Shown piece by piece: positions 15,891 through 23,649 of a DNA stretch of 23,649 nucleotides. The position numbers and the translations under genes were made by a program. The stretch comes from JAENVT01 sp031430695 (lineage in GTDB: Bacteria > Actinomycetota > Acidimicrobiia > Acidimicrobiales > Ilumatobacteraceae). The notes beneath the pieces are model-generated. The model was not told where the DNA came from. It searched no databases and was given only the letters and a program-made list of their open reading frames with translations. The first letter of the stretch is position 1. The number at the start of each line of letters is the position of its first letter. The stretch is from the NCBI GenBank assembly GCA_031430695.1, contig JANPBZ010000083.1, positions 1-23,649 on the forward strand. Direction: 5' to 3'.

Positions 15891-18290
15891 ATGCCTGGTT
15901 CGATTCTTGGAACGCGTGTACTGCGCACCGAAGACCCCGAGCTGTTGCTCGGCTTGGCCCAATATGTTGGCGACCTCGACCTGGGTAACCAGTTACACGT
16001 CGTGTTCGTGCGATCGGAAATGGCCCACGCGCTGATCACAGGTATCGACACAGCGGCTGCGCAGGCGGCTCCCGGTGTCGTTGCGGTGTGGACCGCCGCC
16101 GACCTGGGCATCGATGCCTTCCAGAGCATGGCCAAGGTGCACGACGACTTCGCCCGCCCGGCGCTTGCAGGTGACCGAGTGCGCTTCGTCGGTGAGGCAA
16201 TCGTCGCCGTCGTCGCCGACACGGTCACGCAGGCAAAGGATGCCGCCGACATGGTGATCGTCGACTACGAACCGTTGCGTGCAGCGGTCACGGCAGAGGC
16301 GGCCCTGGCCGACGATGCGCCCGTACTGTTCGAGGGCCACGGCGACAACATCGCGGTTGCCACCACCGACCCGGTCAACGCCGATCTGTTCGCCGACGCG
16401 GACGTCATCGTCCGCGGCCGGTACGTCAACCAGCGAATGGCTGTCGCCCCGATGGAACCACACGGCGCGGCGGCAGCGATCGGCGACGACGGTCGACTGC
16501 TCGTCTACGGATCCACGCAGATGCCACACCTCCTTCATCGACTGATCGCCACGGCGCTGGCAATGGACCCGAGCGAGATTCGAGTCGTCACGCCTTTGGT
16601 GGGCGGGGGCTTCGGCGGCAAGGCCGGGCTGTACCCCGAGCAGGTTGTGGTCGCCGCCGCAGCGAAGCGCTTGAAGCGGCCTGTTGTGTGGGCAGCCACG
16701 CGCAGCGAAGACATGGTCGCCCTGTCGCACAGTCGCGGGCAGATCCAGTACGTCGAACTCGGGTGCAAACGCGACGGCACCTTCACCGGGCTGCGCGTGC
16801 GTTTGGTCGGCGACGGTGGCGCCTACCCGGGCCTCGGGTCGTTCCTGCCCAGCGGTACCCGGCGCATGTCGAACGGCACGTATCGTTTCAGCGGCATCCA
16901 GTTCGACGTGGTCGTCGCCGCCACCAACACCACACCCATGGGCGCCTACCGCGGTGCCGGTCGGCCCGAGGCAACGGCGTTGCTCGAGCGGATCGTCGAT
17001 CAGGCGGCGATCGAGTTGGGGATCGATCCCATCGAGTTGCGCCGGCGCAACCTGCTGGCCGACGACGTGTTTCCTTTCACCACGCTCACGGGCATCACCT
17101 ACGACAGTGGCGCGTACAGCACCCCACTCGACGCCGTCGCTCGATGGGCCGGCTACGACGAGTTACGCCGCGAGCAGGCGGCGCGACGAGCCAACGGCGA
17201 CCGCATGCTGATGGGTATCGGCGTGTCGACCTATGTCGAGATCACGGCCGGCGGCGGCACCAGCGAGTACGGGGCGGTGGAGGTGCACGACGACGGCTCG
17301 GCAACGGTGATGGCCGGCACCTCGGCCCATGGCCAGGGCCACCAGACCGCGTTCGCCATGATCGTCAGCAATCAGACCGGTATCCCCATCGACCGCGTTC
17401 GGCTCCTGGCGGTCGACACTGACCTGGTGCGCAGCGGCGGAGGCACGGGAGGGTCGCGTTCGTTGCAGCTCGGCGGATCAGCGGTGCTGCGTGCCACCGA
17501 ATCGCTCGTCGACAAGGCAAAGCATCTGGCCGCGCATCTGCTCGAAGCCGACATCGGCGACATCGTCGTCGACACCGCGACGGGCACCGTGGGCGTCGCC
17601 GGTGTACCGAGCACGGGCCTCGACTGGGCAGCCCTCGCCACGGCGGCCGCCACAGCCGATGGCGTTGTCGATCATTCCGACGGCACCTTGGGACTCGCCG
17701 CCCAACTCGACTTTCACCAGGGTGAGGCCACGTTCCCGTTCGGCGCGCACATCGCCGTCGTCGAAGTCGACCAGGACACAGGCAAGGTCACACTGGTGCG
17801 GCACATCGCTGTCGACGACTGTGGCACGGTGCTGAACCCGCTGCTGGTCGAGGGGCAACAGCACGGCGGTGTCGCCGCAGGCATCAGCCAGACGTTGTAC
17901 GAGCAAGTGATCTACGACGACGACGGCAACCCGTTGACCGGCAATTTCATGGACTACGCGATCCCCTCTGCGGCCGAATTCCCCAGCTTCGAGGTGCACA
18001 GCACCGAGACGCCGACGCCGCTCAACCCGCTCGGAGCGAAAGGCATCGGCGAGGCCAGTACCATCGGCAGCACACCGGCCGTGCAGAACGCGGTGATCGA
18101 TGCGCTTGCCCACCTTGGGGTACGTCACATCGATCTGCCATGCACCAGCCAGACGGTGTGGCAGACCATCCGCGATGCCGAGGCCGGCACGCTGCCCGAC
18201 CCGTGGGTCGAGCCTCCGGCAATCTTCGCCCGACTTGCTGCGGGCCAAGAGGTCGACGAGGCCGGACTGAGCGCCGCCGAGGGAATCTGA
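15891..18290 (+). CDS. Molybdenum hydroxylase large subunit (CoxL form II-like, xanthine dehydrogenase family)
   Basis: A 799-residue molybdopterin-cytosine-dinucleotide-type catalytic subunit. The N-terminal a/b hammerhead domain (about 10-120) precedes the Mo-binding domains. GGGFGGK (238-244) and AYRGAGR (352-358) contact the cofactor, TSAHGQGHQTAFA follows, and the catalytic Glu is Glu721 in GAKGIGEAST. AYRGAGR is the form II signature; true CO dehydrogenases (form I) have AYxCSFR, so CO oxidation is not supported. The likely reaction is hydroxylation of an aldehyde, purine or other heterocycle. These enzymes need a medium FAD subunit and a small 2Fe-2S subunit. Neither gene adjoins it: hutH diverges upstream and a DNA glycosylase follows. 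The partners must be elsewhere, or the gene works with shared subunits. ATG at 15891 has only a weak ribosome site. Placement next to hut could hint at imidazole-compound metabolism, which is speculative. Confidence 0.88.
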   Translation: MPGSILGTRVLRTEDPELLLGLAQYVGDLDLGNQLHVVFVRSEMAHALITGIDTAAAQAAPGVVAVWTAADLGIDAFQSMAKVHDDFARPALAGDRVRFVGEAIVAVVADTVTQAKDAADMVIVDYEPLRAAVTAEAALADDAPVLFEGHGDNIAVATTDPVNADLFADADVIVRGRYVNQRMAVAPMEPHGAAAAIGDDGRLLVYGSTQMPHLLHRLIATALAMDPSEIRVVTPLVGGGFGGKAGLYPEQVVVAAAAKRLKRPVVWAATRSEDMVALSHSRGQIQYVELGCKRDGTFTGLRVRLVGDGGAYPGLGSFLPSGTRRMSNGTYRFSGIQFDVVVAATNTTPMGAYRGAGRPEATALLERIVDQAAIELGIDPIELRRRNLLADDVFPFTTLTGITYDSGAYSTPLDAVARWAGYDELRREQAARRANGDRMLMGIGVSTYVEITAGGGTSEYGAVEVHDDGSATVMAGTSAHGQGHQTAFAMIVSNQTGIPIDRVRLLAVDTDLVRSGGGTGGSRSLQLGGSAVLRATESLVDKAKHLAAHLLEADIGDIVVDTATGTVGVAGVPSTGLDWAALATAAATADGVVDHSDGTLGLAAQLDFHQGEATFPFGAHIAVVEVDQDTGKVTLVRHIAVDDCGTVLNPLLVEGQQHGGVAAGISQTLYEQVIYDDDGNPLTGNFMDYAIPSAAEFPSFEVHSTETPTPLNPLGAKGIGEASTIGSTPAVQNAVIDALAHLGVRHIDLPCTSQTVWQTIRDAEAGTLPDPWVEPPAIFARLAAGQEVDEAGLSAAEGI

Positions 18291-18346
18291 GGATCGGCGA
18301 ACCCTGGCGAATCGTCAGTGACGATATGGGCTCTGGCGTTCGCCAC

Positions 18347-18405
18347 GATCTGGGCGCCAAATTCCGAGAAACCCGCAGGTCCGGAATGAACGTGGCGCCC
18401 AGATC
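18347..18405. repeat. Large intergenic inverted repeat
   Basis: Perfect 13-base arms GATCTGGGCGCCA (18347-18359) and TGGCGCCCAGATC (18393-18405) enclose a second paired set ATTCCG (18361-18366) and CGGAAT (18382-18387). It fills most of the 144-base gap between the CoxL-like gene and the glycosylase gene, starting about 57 bases after the former. It may terminate that transcript; no T-tract follows. It is unrelated in sequence to the palindromes at 7016 and 9479. Confidence 0.65.
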
Positions 18406-18434
18406 TCGCAGGCAACCTCACTACGGTTGCTGAC

Positions 18435-19298
18435 ATGCCTGAGGGCGACACGATCCGGCGGCTCGCCGACACGATCAGCCGGCGATTCGCCGGCCAGCGG
18501 TGCGTTCGCTGCGTCACCCGAGATCCACGGCTGGTCGGTGTCGATCTCGCCGGCGCCACGCTGGTCGACGTCGATGCTGTCGGCAAGCACCTGTTCATCC
18601 GGTTCGACACCGGCAACACGCTGCACTCACATCTGCTGATGACCGGCTCGTGGACGGTTGGCCCGGCAGCACGCGAGCCGGAGTGGAGACGACGCGTCGA
18701 GCTGTGGATGGAAACCGGCCGGCTGACGGGCATCGATCTGCCAATTGTCGACATGCTGCCGACAAACCACGAGGATCGCTTCGTCGGTCACCTTGGTCCC
18801 GATCTGTGCGGCCCGGACCAGCCCGACATCGACGAAGTCGTCGAGCGGTTGAACCGCGACCAAGTCGCGGCGCTGGCGGCTGCGCTGCTCGACCAACGCA
18901 ACGTTGCCGGGTTCGGCAACATCTACGCGATCGAGATGCCATTCATCGGCGGCGTCTCTCCCAACCAACCGGTCGGAGCGATCGAGGGATTGCAGCATCT
19001 CGTCGGCCTCGGCGCAGCCATCATCCGGACCAACGCCGACCGCGGGCCGCAAAACACCACCGGCCGCCGTTTGAACACAGCGGACCACTGGATCTACGCC
19101 CGCCGCGGGCGGCCATGCCCGCTGTGCGCGACCACCCTCGACGGTTGGGAGGAACGAAACAGCCCGTGGGGCCGGACCTCGGTGTGGTGCCCGAGCTGTC
19201 AGCGGGTCGATGCCGTGCGTCCCGTCGACACGGCAAGAATCACCAGGCTGCTGGCGTTGCACCCGGCCCGACGCCAGCCATCCTTCCCGCGTTCTTAG
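18435..19298 (+). CDS. nei: Fpg/Nei-family DNA glycosylase (endonuclease VIII type)
   Basis: A 287-residue bifunctional DNA glycosylase/AP lyase for oxidised bases. The mature N-terminus PEGDT supplies the Pro2 nucleophile and Glu3; PEGDT rather than PELPE points to Nei rather than Fpg. Lys51 in VGKHLF is the conserved lysine, and DQRNVAGFGNIYAIE (153-167) is the helix-two-turn-helix. The C-terminal zinc finger uses Cys228, Cys231, Cys252 and Cys255, with the intercalating Arg247 in GRTSVWCPSCQ. All active residues are kept. Length is slightly above the typical 260-275 because of a tail after the finger. It starts at ATG 18435, well separated from the CoxL-like gene by a palindrome, so it may have its own promoter. 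Confidence 0.9.
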   Translation: MPEGDTIRRLADTISRRFAGQRCVRCVTRDPRLVGVDLAGATLVDVDAVGKHLFIRFDTGNTLHSHLLMTGSWTVGPAAREPEWRRRVELWMETGRLTGIDLPIVDMLPTNHEDRFVGHLGPDLCGPDQPDIDEVVERLNRDQVAALAAALLDQRNVAGFGNIYAIEMPFIGGVSPNQPVGAIEGLQHLVGLGAAIIRTNADRGPQNTTGRRLNTADHWIYARRGRPCPLCATTLDGWEERNSPWGRTSVWCPSCQRVDAVRPVDTARITRLLALHPARRQPSFPRS

Positions 19299-19440
19299 GC
19301 CCCCGCACCTCTCAGCCGGGGTGTCCGGTCGGGTCGACTGTTCTGCCCGAGCGTCCCATACGGCTGCCCCGACGGCTCTTTTCGAACGGTGGGCCGAATG
19401 TGGACACTTGTGGCATTCCGTCAATATCAGGAGGCTTCCC
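19299..19440. promoter_or_regulatory. Leader region of the cysteine peptidase gene
   Basis: This 142-base gap ends with a very strong Shine-Dalgarno, AGGAGG at 19429-19434, 6 bases before the ATG at 19441. An AGCCG (about 19314) and a CGGCT followed by CTTTTC (about 19370-19382) could pair weakly as a terminator for the glycosylase gene. No convincing promoter boxes were recognised. Confidence 0.4.
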
Positions 19441-19863
19441 ATGGCCGATCTCGATCACCCCGTCACCTACGTGGCCCAGTCGCAGCCCATGTCGTGTTGG
19501 GCTGCCTCGGCAGCGATGATGATGAACACCACCGAGGCCGACATCCTCCAGCAATTCGAGTTCGGCGAAGACGGCGCCGACGAACCTGAGTGCCGCGAGC
19601 TGGCCAGCCGGCTCAACATGAACGTCCTCCCCGAAGCCTGTCGCAACGCCGACGGCTGGTGGCAGATCCTCGGTCGCGGGCCCGTAATGGTCGGAATTCC
19701 CGACCACTTCATTGTCGTCGGCGGCATCTACACCGACGATGCCGGCAACTCGCAGGTGCACGTCTACGACCCGGCGCGGGGCGACTACTGGTCGACCCTC
19801 GAGACCGTGGAGAACGGATACGAGGCCGACTGGAACTTCAGCTATGACCTGCTGCAGCGCTAG
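19441..19863 (+). CDS. Small papain-like cysteine peptidase (AvrRpt2/C70-like)
   Basis: A 140-residue protein resembling the compact papain-like peptidase family that includes AvrRpt2-type proteins. QSQPMSCWAASAAMMM (13-28) presents the oxyanion Gln and nucleophile Cys19 followed by Trp. DHFIVVGGI (88-96) carries His89, and HVYDPARGD (107-115) carries Asp110, completing a Cys-His-Asp triad in the usual order. No signal peptide or membrane span is present, so it may act in the cytoplasm or leave by another route. The ATG is fixed by the strong AGGAGG site; the open frame extends upstream without family similarity. It converges on the secreted beta-propeller gene with 15 bases between stops. 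Substrate is unknown; protease, toxin-like effector and peptide-processing roles are all open. Confidence 0.75.
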   Translation: MADLDHPVTYVAQSQPMSCWAASAAMMMNTTEADILQQFEFGEDGADEPECRELASRLNMNVLPEACRNADGWWQILGRGPVMVGIPDHFIVVGGIYTDDAGNSQVHVYDPARGDYWSTLETVENGYEADWNFSYDLLQR

Positions 19864-19878
19864 GGACCTGCCGCAGGG

Positions 19879-22182
19879 CTAGCCGCCACGGCTGAACATC
19901 GATCGCACACCACTGGTGAACGCCGGATTGCTGAATCCAGCGGGACGATAGGTGGCAAGGTCGATGAGCAACGGGGCAAACACTCCCGTGAACTGCGGCT
20001 GATCAATCGCAATCACCTGCTTACCTCCGATGAGCACACCGTTGCGCAGTACGAGGAAGCCGAATCGGAAGGCGCCAGCTGCATCGGTGTGCACCGTGGT
20101 GAACGGCACTTCGCCGAAGAACGCCAGTTCGACATCGATGTCCGGCGGGAAGCCCTCGCCGATGGCCACGGTGACTTCGCCGGGGCTGACGACACCCGGA
20201 TTCATCTTCAACGTCGGTGTGAACAACTGCACGGTTCCCCTGATGCGCAATGTGGCCTGCGCCGATTGACCACCGGTGCCAACGATTCCGAGCGTCGCCG
20301 ACATCGCACCCTCGCGAGTGATCGTTGCCGCAACGTCGATGGTGCACGACGCACCAGCGGCGAGTGAGGCGCCGCAAGTGTTGCCCGTGATCGGGAACTG
20401 ATCGGCGCCGGTGCCACTGAGCCCCGCGCCTGCCAACGGCACCGCCGTCTGCCCCGGATTGGTCACCGTGAACGTCTTGGCAGCAACCGAGCTACCAACT
20501 GCGCCGCTGCCGTAGTTGGCGACGCCCGGCGTCATGACCAGCGAACCTGGCGTCGGGGCGGGCGGCGCCAAACCGTTGCCGACCAGTGATGCCGACACCG
20601 ACAACCCGTCGCCCGACACGGTTATTGCCGAACTGGCCCCTCCAGGCGCTGTGGGGCTGAACACGATCGTCACAGCACACGATGCACCCGGGCCCAGCGG
20701 TCCGCCACAGCCGTTCGCGATGATCGAGAACGGAGCGGCGGGTGGAGTTACCGCACCGATGTTGATGCTCACGCCCGAGGTATTCGTGACCACCGCATTC
20801 TGAGGTGCCGACTGAGCACCGGGGGCAATCGTGCCGAAATCGAGTGTCGGTGTGATGTCGAGAGCGATCGGCCGCTGGCGCATCCACACGTTGAGGCCGG
20901 TGGGCGTTCGAACGCCCGAGAGTTCGTTGTTGGCACCCGACGTGAAAGCCACGTACCGGCCGGTCGACGACATCGACGGGGCGAACGAATCCGTGGTGGT
21001 CGGCGCGTCGCTGACCCCGTATGACACCAGATCAAGTGCCGCTGAATCGAAGTACCCCGAGGTGGAACGGGCGACGTAGACCTGCTTGACAGGCTTTCCG
21101 CCGGGCGGTGGGTTGGCCGCGAACGTCAGGGCGATCTGGGTGCCATCCGGGCTGATCTCTGCCTCGTCGAGTGATCCGCCCATCAGTTGCGAAGGTGACG
21201 TGCTGACGACCCTGGTGACCCCTGCTGTCCGATCGCGTGCGTACACCTGAGGCGATGTCAGCGCGGGTGCGCCGACAACGTCGGGGGTATTCGAGGTGAA
21301 GGCCACGCGAAGCCCGTCGGCCGACAGTGACGGGCTCGAACTGGAGCCCGTCAACGGCTGTCCGTTGTTACCGACGGATATCACCTCGGTATTGCACACC
21401 ACGGCCCCTCCGGTGATGCACGGCGGAATCCAGCCGACAACCACATTGCGGCTGATGTCGCTGATCGTCACCTGGCCACCGACGGCGACGTACGCGCCGT
21501 TGTCGGCGATGTCGATCGAGTTGGAGTTGAAGACGCCGTTGAACAGCCTGGCTTCGGAGATCGTGCCGCTTGTGTCGATCCGGGCCACGCGTTGCCCTGC
21601 CGCCGCGGTGGAGGCGACGTAGGCGACATAACGGCCGTCTGCGGAGATAGCCAACTGACCGCGCGTGTCGCCAGTGGCAGTGAACAAGGGGAATGGGTCG
21701 CCGGGGGAGCCTCGCGAGATCGCGATCGGCAATGTGCCGGCCGTGCAGCGGTCCCAGCTGTAGATGTCCCACTGTGCAGGGACGATGAAGATGAAAACCG
21801 GCGGCGGAGAATAGAAACCCCAAAAGGCGACGTGGCAGCCGTCGCGGCTCAGCACGCCACCAGTCGTGATCGTGACAAACAGTGGCTGCGCCACCTCGAC
21901 CGTCGTGCCGGCCGCGCGATCGCGTACATATACCCAATCACCCGGGCGCCCGGGAACTGTCGGAGCCGCTGTGAACACCACGACATTGCCGTCGCCGGAA
22001 ACCGAAGGGTTGGAATCCTGCGAGCCGAGCGTGAGGCCGGATGCAGCATCGACGGAGATCAGTTCGGCCGGTCCTGCGGCCGAGGTATTGCCCTCACCGA
22101 TCCAGCCGACGGTTGCAGCCGTCAGCAGCAGTGCAAGCGCGCATCGGCCGGCACGCGGGGTACGCGTAGGGTTACGAGTCAT
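19879..22182 (-). CDS. Secreted beta-propeller protein with ASPM-like Ig domains
   Basis: A 767-residue exported protein. A basic start followed by CALALLLTAATVGWI and a small-residue region (about residues 13-37) is a signal peptide, possibly with cleavage after Ala-Ala-Gly. Residues about 40-430 contain repeated PD40/TolB-like blades such as SADGRYVAYVAS, SADGLRVAFTSN and SSTGRYVAFTSG. Two choice-of-anchor-D/ASPM-like Ig modules follow (about 437-535 and 544-645), each with a Cys pair and phrases such as DFGTIAPG, FTVTNPGQ and PGASC. The C-terminal part (about 650-767) resembles a further Ig-like fold. There is no LPXTG or membrane anchor. ATG at 22182 is preferred (AGG just upstream, ideal signal peptide); ATG at 22209 is in frame. 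The next gene upstream is a close paralogue. Function is unknown; surface binding or adhesion is a guess. Confidence 0.8.
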   Translation of the reverse strand: MTRNPTRTPRAGRCALALLLTAATVGWIGEGNTSAAGPAELISVDAASGLTLGSQDSNPSVSGDGNVVVFTAAPTVPGRPGDWVYVRDRAAGTTVEVAQPLFVTITTGGVLSRDGCHVAFWGFYSPPPVFIFIVPAQWDIYSWDRCTAGTLPIAISRGSPGDPFPLFTATGDTRGQLAISADGRYVAYVASTAAAGQRVARIDTSGTISEARLFNGVFNSNSIDIADNGAYVAVGGQVTISDISRNVVVGWIPPCITGGAVVCNTEVISVGNNGQPLTGSSSSPSLSADGLRVAFTSNTPDVVGAPALTSPQVYARDRTAGVTRVVSTSPSQLMGGSLDEAEISPDGTQIALTFAANPPPGGKPVKQVYVARSTSGYFDSAALDLVSYGVSDAPTTTDSFAPSMSSTGRYVAFTSGANNELSGVRTPTGLNVWMRQRPIALDITPTLDFGTIAPGAQSAPQNAVVTNTSGVSINIGAVTPPAAPFSIIANGCGGPLGPGASCAVTIVFSPTAPGGASSAITVSGDGLSVSASLVGNGLAPPAPTPGSLVMTPGVANYGSGAVGSSVAAKTFTVTNPGQTAVPLAGAGLSGTGADQFPITGNTCGASLAAGASCTIDVAATITREGAMSATLGIVGTGGQSAQATLRIRGTVQLFTPTLKMNPGVVSPGEVTVAIGEGFPPDIDVELAFFGEVPFTTVHTDAAGAFRFGFLVLRNGVLIGGKQVIAIDQPQFTGVFAPLLIDLATYRPAGFSNPAFTSGVRSMFSRGG

Positions 22183-22266
22183 ACCTGCCCCGCCCCACGC
22201 CCGCCGCATGGGCTACAGCGAACACCGTCGACGATCGTTTGTCAACGTCGGGGCCACATCTGCGGG

Positions 22267-23649
22267 TCAACCACCTCGGCTGAGCAATGAACGCACGCCG
22301 GCGGTGAAGGCCGCGCTGCTGAAACCGCTCGGGCGGTACGAGGCGAGCTCGATCAGCAGTGGGGCAACCACTCCGGTGAACAGCGGCTGATCGACGGCGA
22401 TCACCTGCTTTCCGCCAATACGCACACCGTTGCGCAGCAGGAGGAAGTTGTAGCGGAACGTCCCCTCGGCACCGGTGCGGACCGTGACGAACGGCGGCTC
22501 GCCCGCGAACGCCAATTCGACATCGATGTCGGGCGGGAAGCCCTCGCCGATGGCCACGGTGACCTCTCCGGCGCTGACCACACCGGGGTTCATCTTCAGC
22601 GTCGGCGTGAACACCAGCGTGCCCCTGACCCGCAGCGTGGCTTGCGCCGCCTGGCCGCCGGTGCCGCTGACGCTCAGCGTCGCCGACGACGCCCCGTCGC
22701 GAGTTGCCGTTGCGGTCACGGTGATCGTGCACGAGGCGCCGCTGGCGAGCGAACCGGTGCAGGTGTTCGACACAATGGTGAACTGGTCGGCACCAGCACC
22801 GCTCAAGGCCACGCCCGCGAAGGGCACAGCCGACTGGCCCGGATTGGTGACTGCAAAGCTCCTTGCCGCCGATGGCGTACCCACCGTGAGCGTGCCGAAG
22901 TCAGCGGACAACGGGGCAATGGTCAGCGACCCGGCTGTCGCCAATGGGCGCCCGGTACCGACCAGCGATGCCGACGCCGACAATCCGTCGCCCAGGACCG
23001 TGACCGATGAGGTTGCGCCGCCCACGACGGTGGGCCTGAACACCAAGGTCACACTGCACGAGGCCCCGGGGGCGAGCACTCCGCCGCATCCGTTGGACGT
23101 GATCGAGAACGGTGCAGCCGGCGGCGTGACACTGCTGATAGTGATCAGGACGCCGGACGTATTGGTGACGACGGCGTTCTGTGGCGCCGATTGTGAACCG
23201 ACGTCGACGGTTCCGAAGTTGAGCGTCGCCGTGATGTCGAGGGCGACCGGGCGCTCGTGCATCCACACCTCGGTCTCGAAGGGTGCAATGGTGCCGCCAG
23301 ACAACTCGTCGCTGGACGACGACGAAAATGCCACGTACCGACCATTCGACGACATCGATGGGTCGCTGGCGCCGTTCGAGACCGGCTGGTCATTGACGCC
23401 GAACGACACCAGATCGAACACGGAAGTGTCGAAGAACCCCGAGGTAGAGCGAGCAACCCACACTTCGGAGGTCTCGCCTGACGAGGTCTGGGTGAGCGCA
23501 ACCTGGGAACCGTCGGGAGTGATCTCGGGATCGCCGACTCCGAGGCCGGCCGGCATCGGCTGCCCCGGAGTGTCGGTGACCAATCTGGTAACCCTGGCGA
23601 CACGATCGCGCACGTACACCTGATCAGGCGTGCCAACGGGGAAGCCGGC
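22267..23649 (-). CDS. Secreted beta-propeller/Ig-domain paralogue, 5' end beyond the window
   Basis: The last 460 residues are present; the frame stays open to the window edge, so the start and signal peptide are missing. The visible part aligns from end to end with the neighbour at 19879-22182: a propeller blade region (VYVRDRVARVTRLV, SSNGRYVAFSSS), two ASPM-like Ig modules and the same C-terminal block ending in RSLLSRGG against RSMFSRGG. In one hand-aligned stretch of about 100 bases coding for the EGFPPDIDVEL region the two genes match at about nine in ten positions, so this is a fairly recent tandem duplication or a conversion tract. It ends 84 bases upstream of the neighbour and both may be one transcript. 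Confidence 0.82.
   Translation of the reverse strand, partial: AGFPVGTPDQVYVRDRVARVTRLVTDTPGQPMPAGLGVGDPEITPDGSQVALTQTSSGETSEVWVARSTSGFFDTSVFDLVSFGVNDQPVSNGASDPSMSSNGRYVAFSSSSSDELSGGTIAPFETEVWMHERPVALDITATLNFGTVDVGSQSAPQNAVVTNTSGVLITISSVTPPAAPFSITSNGCGGVLAPGASCSVTLVFRPTVVGGATSSVTVLGDGLSASASLVGTGRPLATAGSLTIAPLSADFGTLTVGTPSAARSFAVTNPGQSAVPFAGVALSGAGADQFTIVSNTCTGSLASGASCTITVTATATRDGASSATLSVSGTGGQAAQATLRVRGTLVFTPTLKMNPGVVSAGEVTVAIGEGFPPDIDVELAFAGEPPFVTVRTGAEGTFRYNFLLLRNGVRIGGKQVIAVDQPLFTGVVAPLLIELASYRPSGFSSAAFTAGVRSLLSRGG

Noticed and set aside
15816..15962. Longer HutH starting at 15962
   Set aside because: It would overlap the start of the divergent CoxL-like gene, and similarity to histidine ammonia-lyase starts at the ATG at 15815.
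17478..18248. 256-codon minus-strand open frame inside the CoxL-like gene
   Set aside because: Mirror of third-position GC bias; the plus-strand frame holds the cofactor motifs and catalytic Glu.
15891..18290. Aerobic CO dehydrogenase (form I CoxL)
   Set aside because: The active-site loop is AYRGAGR (form II), not AYxCSFR, and the partner subunits are missing.
19314..19382. Intrinsic terminator after the DNA glycosylase gene
   Set aside because: The pairing arms are about 60 bases apart and short, so the structure is too weak to call as a feature of its own.

Overview
The window looks like the chromosome of a high-GC actinobacterium, possibly an Acidimicrobiia (Ilumatobacter-like) member. 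This rests on base composition, the hutH-U-F-I gene content and the CoxL-type and ECF sigma genes; the exact taxon is inference. Coding density is high, most genes are on the minus strand, and no gap between genes exceeds about 160 bases. I saw no tRNA, rRNA, CRISPR array or transposase.

Region 1 (2-6179, all minus) is a complete lasso-peptide (RiPP) gene cluster. In order of transcription it runs: B2 leader peptidase (6179-5703), an NTP_transf_5-like nucleotidyltransferase (5692-4631), a PqqD-like RRE protein B1 (4603-4340), an asparagine-synthetase-like lasso cyclase without the usual N-terminal glutaminase-like domain (4340-3210), a 55-residue precursor (3142-2975), a PRMT-like methyltransferase (2931-1798) and an ABC exporter (1801-2). 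The precursor has a YxxP leader, a Thr at -2 and an AAGGAYGE ring segment, but ends in four Met-Arg repeats and Gly-Gly-Asp-Asp-Asp. A protein-arginine-methyltransferase-like enzyme encoded beside an Arg-repeat substrate suggests a lasso peptide methylated on arginine. That is inference; I know of no described example. An intrinsic terminator overlaps the precursor stop codon, so the methyltransferase and exporter are probably made by read-through. A hairpin covers the precursor Shine-Dalgarno site.

Region 2 (6180-9524) holds a divergently transcribed short sugar-phosphate transferase (+). Convergent to it lies an ECF sigma factor gene overlapping a large single-span membrane protein gene (likely anti-sigma or sensor partner). 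Two copies of one GAACGAGTG-armed palindrome lie just beyond the 3' ends of this membrane-protein gene and of hutI.

Region 3 (9523-15815, minus) is a histidine-degradation operon, hutH-hutU-def-hutF-hutI, tightly packed with several 4-base ATGA overlaps. It follows the HutF route (formimidoylglutamate to N-formylglutamate). No hutG is visible, but a peptide-deformylase-family gene is translationally coupled inside the operon and might take the HutG step (inference). HutI has Asn where family members carry a metal-binding Asp.

Region 4 (15816-23649) holds a CoxL form II-type molybdenum hydroxylase large subunit without its partner subunits, an Fpg/Nei DNA glycosylase and a small papain-like cysteine peptidase, all on plus. 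These are followed on minus by two tandem paralogous secreted beta-propeller plus Ig-like domain proteins, the second cut by the window edge.
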